From an uncultured Oscillospiraceae bacterium (GTDB lineage Bacteria > Bacillota > Clostridia > Oscillospirales > Acutalibacteraceae): DNA of 8,386 nucleotides. Below, piece by piece: positions 7,324 to 8,386 of the stretch; position 1 is the stretch's first letter; the number at the start of each line of letters is the position of its first letter. The position numbers were made by a program, and so were the translations under genes. The notes beneath the pieces are model-generated. The model did not search any database. It saw only the letters and a list, made by a program, of their open reading frames with translations, and was not told the origin of the DNA. Location: assembly GCA_902489595.1 (NCBI GenBank), contig CABUAS010000077.1:1-8386 (forward strand), in the 5' to 3' direction.

Positions 7324-7405
7324 GCCCCAAATTTACTATGTCTTTTTTAACTAAATTTGCTAATTTTATTAAAAATAACTGCAAAATCCATTAAGTTATA
7401 CGCAA

Positions 7406-7416
7406 TATAGGCTATA
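7406..7416. repeat. Short palindrome in the divergent intergenic region
   Basis: TATAG and CTATA flank one central G, forming an 11-base perfect inverted repeat between the predicted dnaG transcript start and the dnaG coding region. It could be an operator or a small stem in the leader. In such AT-rich sequence it could also be chance. No regulator is encoded nearby. Confidence 0.25.
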
Positions 7417-7429
7417 AACCCTTTATTTT

Positions 7430-7435
7430 ATTATA
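7430..7435 (-). promoter_or_regulatory. Probable -10 box for the dnaG operon
   Basis: Read on the minus strand this is a perfect TATAAT. No convincing -35 box lies 16-18 bases upstream, so this is a weaker call. It would give a leader of about 110 bases ahead of the dnaG GTG at 7312. It lies beside the -35 box of the divergent phosphoesterase promoter, so the two polymerase sites would overlap. A second candidate, TATAAC nearer dnaG at about 7393-7398, also lacks a good -35. Confidence 0.35.
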
Positions 7436-7436
7436 C

Positions 7437-7465
7437 TTGACTTAATCTGAATAAAATATTATTAT
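7437..7465 (+). promoter_or_regulatory. Sigma-A type promoter for the metallophosphoesterase gene
   Basis: TTGACT (7437-7442) and TATTAT (7460-7465) each match the -35 and -10 consensus at five of six positions and are separated by exactly 17 bases. The predicted transcript start, about 7472, would leave only about 13 bases before the ATG, so the ribosome binding site AGAGGT sits at the very 5' end of the message. The sequence match is direct. The activity is inferred. Confidence 0.6.
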
Positions 7466-7484
7466 TCAATTAGAGGTATTTTTT

Positions 7485-8315
7485 ATGATATATATAATAA
7501 TTGCTGCAATAATTTTGTTAATTGCACTTTTTTGCTTTTATGAAAACAATAAAATTGACATTACAAAATATGAAATTAACTGCGAATCGGCAAAATCGGA
7601 AATAAAAATTGTTCATCTTTCTGATTTACATTCAAAACCGTTTAATGCAGTTATAAAAAAAACAGAAGAGCAAAAGCCCGACATAATTGTTATTACCGGT
7701 GATTTTATCAATGACCATTGTAAGAACAAAGAAAAAATGCTCGAATTCGGAAAAAACCTTGTAAAAATATGCCCCGTCTTTTACATTACGGGCAATCATG
7801 AAAGACGGCTTGACTGCTTTGATGATTTAACGAATGAATTGAAAAGCATTGGTTTTAAAGTGCTTTTAAACGAAATTTCCTCGGAAATAATTAAGGGGAC
7901 AACTGTAAATATTTTAGGCCTTGATGAAAACCAGGCAGATTTCAAAGACTATAAGGCAAGAAGAAACGGAACTTTTATTTATAAGGATATGAGCAAATAT
8001 TTTAATGAACTTTCAGAAAAAGACGGGATTAAAATAGTATTGAGCCACTTTCCAGAAAATTTTGAAAGTGTAAAAGAAAACAATTACTCGCAGTATGATT
8101 TTGACATTCAGTTTTCAGGTCATGCGCACGGAGGTCAGTTTATACTGCCGTTAATAGGGCCTGTATTTTCACCCGGTCAGGGATTATTTCCGAAATATGC
8201 ACGGGGTTCATTCGGCGACAGACCAAAACTTATTATAAGCAGAGGGCTCGGAAATGCTGAATTTCCGCTAAGACTGTTCAACCACCCTGAAATTAATGTA
8301 GTAACGATAAGATAA
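7485..8315 (+). CDS. Membrane-anchored metallophosphoesterase (YkuE/YaeI-like)
   Basis: This 276-residue calcineurin-like phosphoesterase (Metallophos superfamily) has an N-terminal hydrophobic segment (about 2-18). That segment acts as a membrane anchor or uncleaved signal, probably leaving the catalytic domain outside. All metal-binding motifs are intact and in order: SDLH (D47, H49), GDFIND (D73), GNHE (N104, H105), LSHFP (H188) and GHAHGGQ (H213, H215). The arrangement with GHAHGGQ and the later RGLG matches the YkuE/YaeI group, some members of which act on lipid or wall-linked phosphates. The substrate here is unknown. The ATG has AGAGGT seven bases upstream and a good sigma-A type promoter closer to the dnaG side. 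It is transcribed away from the dnaG operon, and no second gene follows in the window. Fold and catalysis are confident, but the biological role is inference. Confidence 0.93.
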   Translation: MIYIIIAAIILLIALFCFYENNKIDITKYEINCESAKSEIKIVHLSDLHSKPFNAVIKKTEEQKPDIIVITGDFINDHCKNKEKMLEFGKNLVKICPVFYITGNHERRLDCFDDLTNELKSIGFKVLLNEISSEIIKGTTVNILGLDENQADFKDYKARRNGTFIYKDMSKYFNELSEKDGIKIVLSHFPENFESVKENNYSQYDFDIQFSGHAHGGQFILPLIGPVFSPGQGLFPKYARGSFGDRPKLIISRGLGNAEFPLRLFNHPEINVVTIR

Positions 8316-8336
8316 ATTAACCGCAGGATTTTAAAG

Positions 8337-8386
8337 TGAACCCCAAAGTTTAGACAAATAAATAATTAACTTGCGAGAGAATGAGT
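8337..8386. mobile_element. Possible terminal end of an IS3-family insertion sequence
   Basis: The stretch beginning TGAACCCCAAAGTTTAGACA resembles the TG...CCC...GGACA-type inverted repeat ends of IS3/IS150-group elements. It is followed by a short AT-rich leader and GAGAGAATGAGT, which could be the ribosome binding region or first codons of a transposase ORF-A. The element body would lie beyond the right edge, so neither the second repeat nor a target duplication can be checked. This is a similarity judged by eye. Confidence 0.4.

Larger units (their letters stand above)
7313..7484. other. Divergent intergenic region between dnaG and the phosphoesterase
   Basis: This 172-base noncoding stretch is AT-rich and contains both divergent promoters, the dnaG leader and the small palindrome. 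I see no riboswitch-like conserved elements and no terminator hairpin in it. Up to 72 bases next to dnaG would be coding if the upstream TTG start were used. Confidence 0.6.

Noticed and set aside
7313..7384. TTG-started 24-residue extension of DnaG
   Set aside because: The frame is open, but the extension precedes the normal family N-terminus, lacks a convincing ribosome binding site and would reach into the promoter region.
7500..7510. ATTGC-T-GCAAT inverted repeat in the first codons of the phosphoesterase
   Set aside because: The stem is short, AT-rich and within codons for the hydrophobic anchor. It is probably chance.
8316..8336. Terminator directly after the phosphoesterase gene
   Set aside because: No GC-rich stem followed by a T run is visible in this stretch.

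Overview
The window is an ordinary housekeeping stretch of a low-GC Gram-positive chromosome. The lineage is most likely Clostridia, perhaps a Ruminococcaceae/Oscillospiraceae-type gut anaerobe. This is inferred from the AT-rich sequence, strong AGAGG-type ribosome binding sites, a compact SigA-type sigma factor directly behind dnaG, and several Firmicutes-typical small families. Species cannot be named from the sequence alone.

Layout: nine genes lie head to tail on the minus strand, from about 7312 down to the left edge. In transcription order they are dnaG (primase), rpoD/sigA (primary sigma factor), a UPF0291/DUF896 small protein, a divergent thymidylate-kinase-like protein, a DUF2156 protein, a GNAT acetyltransferase, a DJ-1/PfpI family protein, 5-formyltetrahydrofolate cyclo-ligase, and an MltG-type endolytic transglycosylase cut off by the left edge. 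Gaps are at most 18 bases. Five junctions overlap (1, 4, 7, 14 and 4 bases), and there is no visible terminator, so this reads as one translationally coupled operon. It is an extended form of the dnaG-rpoD macromolecular synthesis operon, with nucleotide, one-carbon and cell-wall functions trailing behind.

A 172-base noncoding gap (7313-7484) separates dnaG from a divergent plus-strand gene for a membrane-anchored metallophosphoesterase (7485-8315). The gap holds a good sigma-A promoter for the phosphoesterase, overlapping a probable -10 box for dnaG, and a small palindrome. After the phosphoesterase there are only 71 bases. They contain no clear hairpin, but from about 8337 they resemble the terminal inverted repeat of an IS3-family insertion sequence whose body would lie outside the window.

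I found no CRISPR array, tRNA, rRNA, riboswitch or phage module, and nothing that I can defend as a wholly new system. The points most worth a second look are the noncanonical thymidylate-kinase-like protein, the coupled DUF2156/GNAT pair, the attachment of a cell-wall transglycosylase to the primase/sigma operon, the overlapping divergent promoters, and the possible IS edge.
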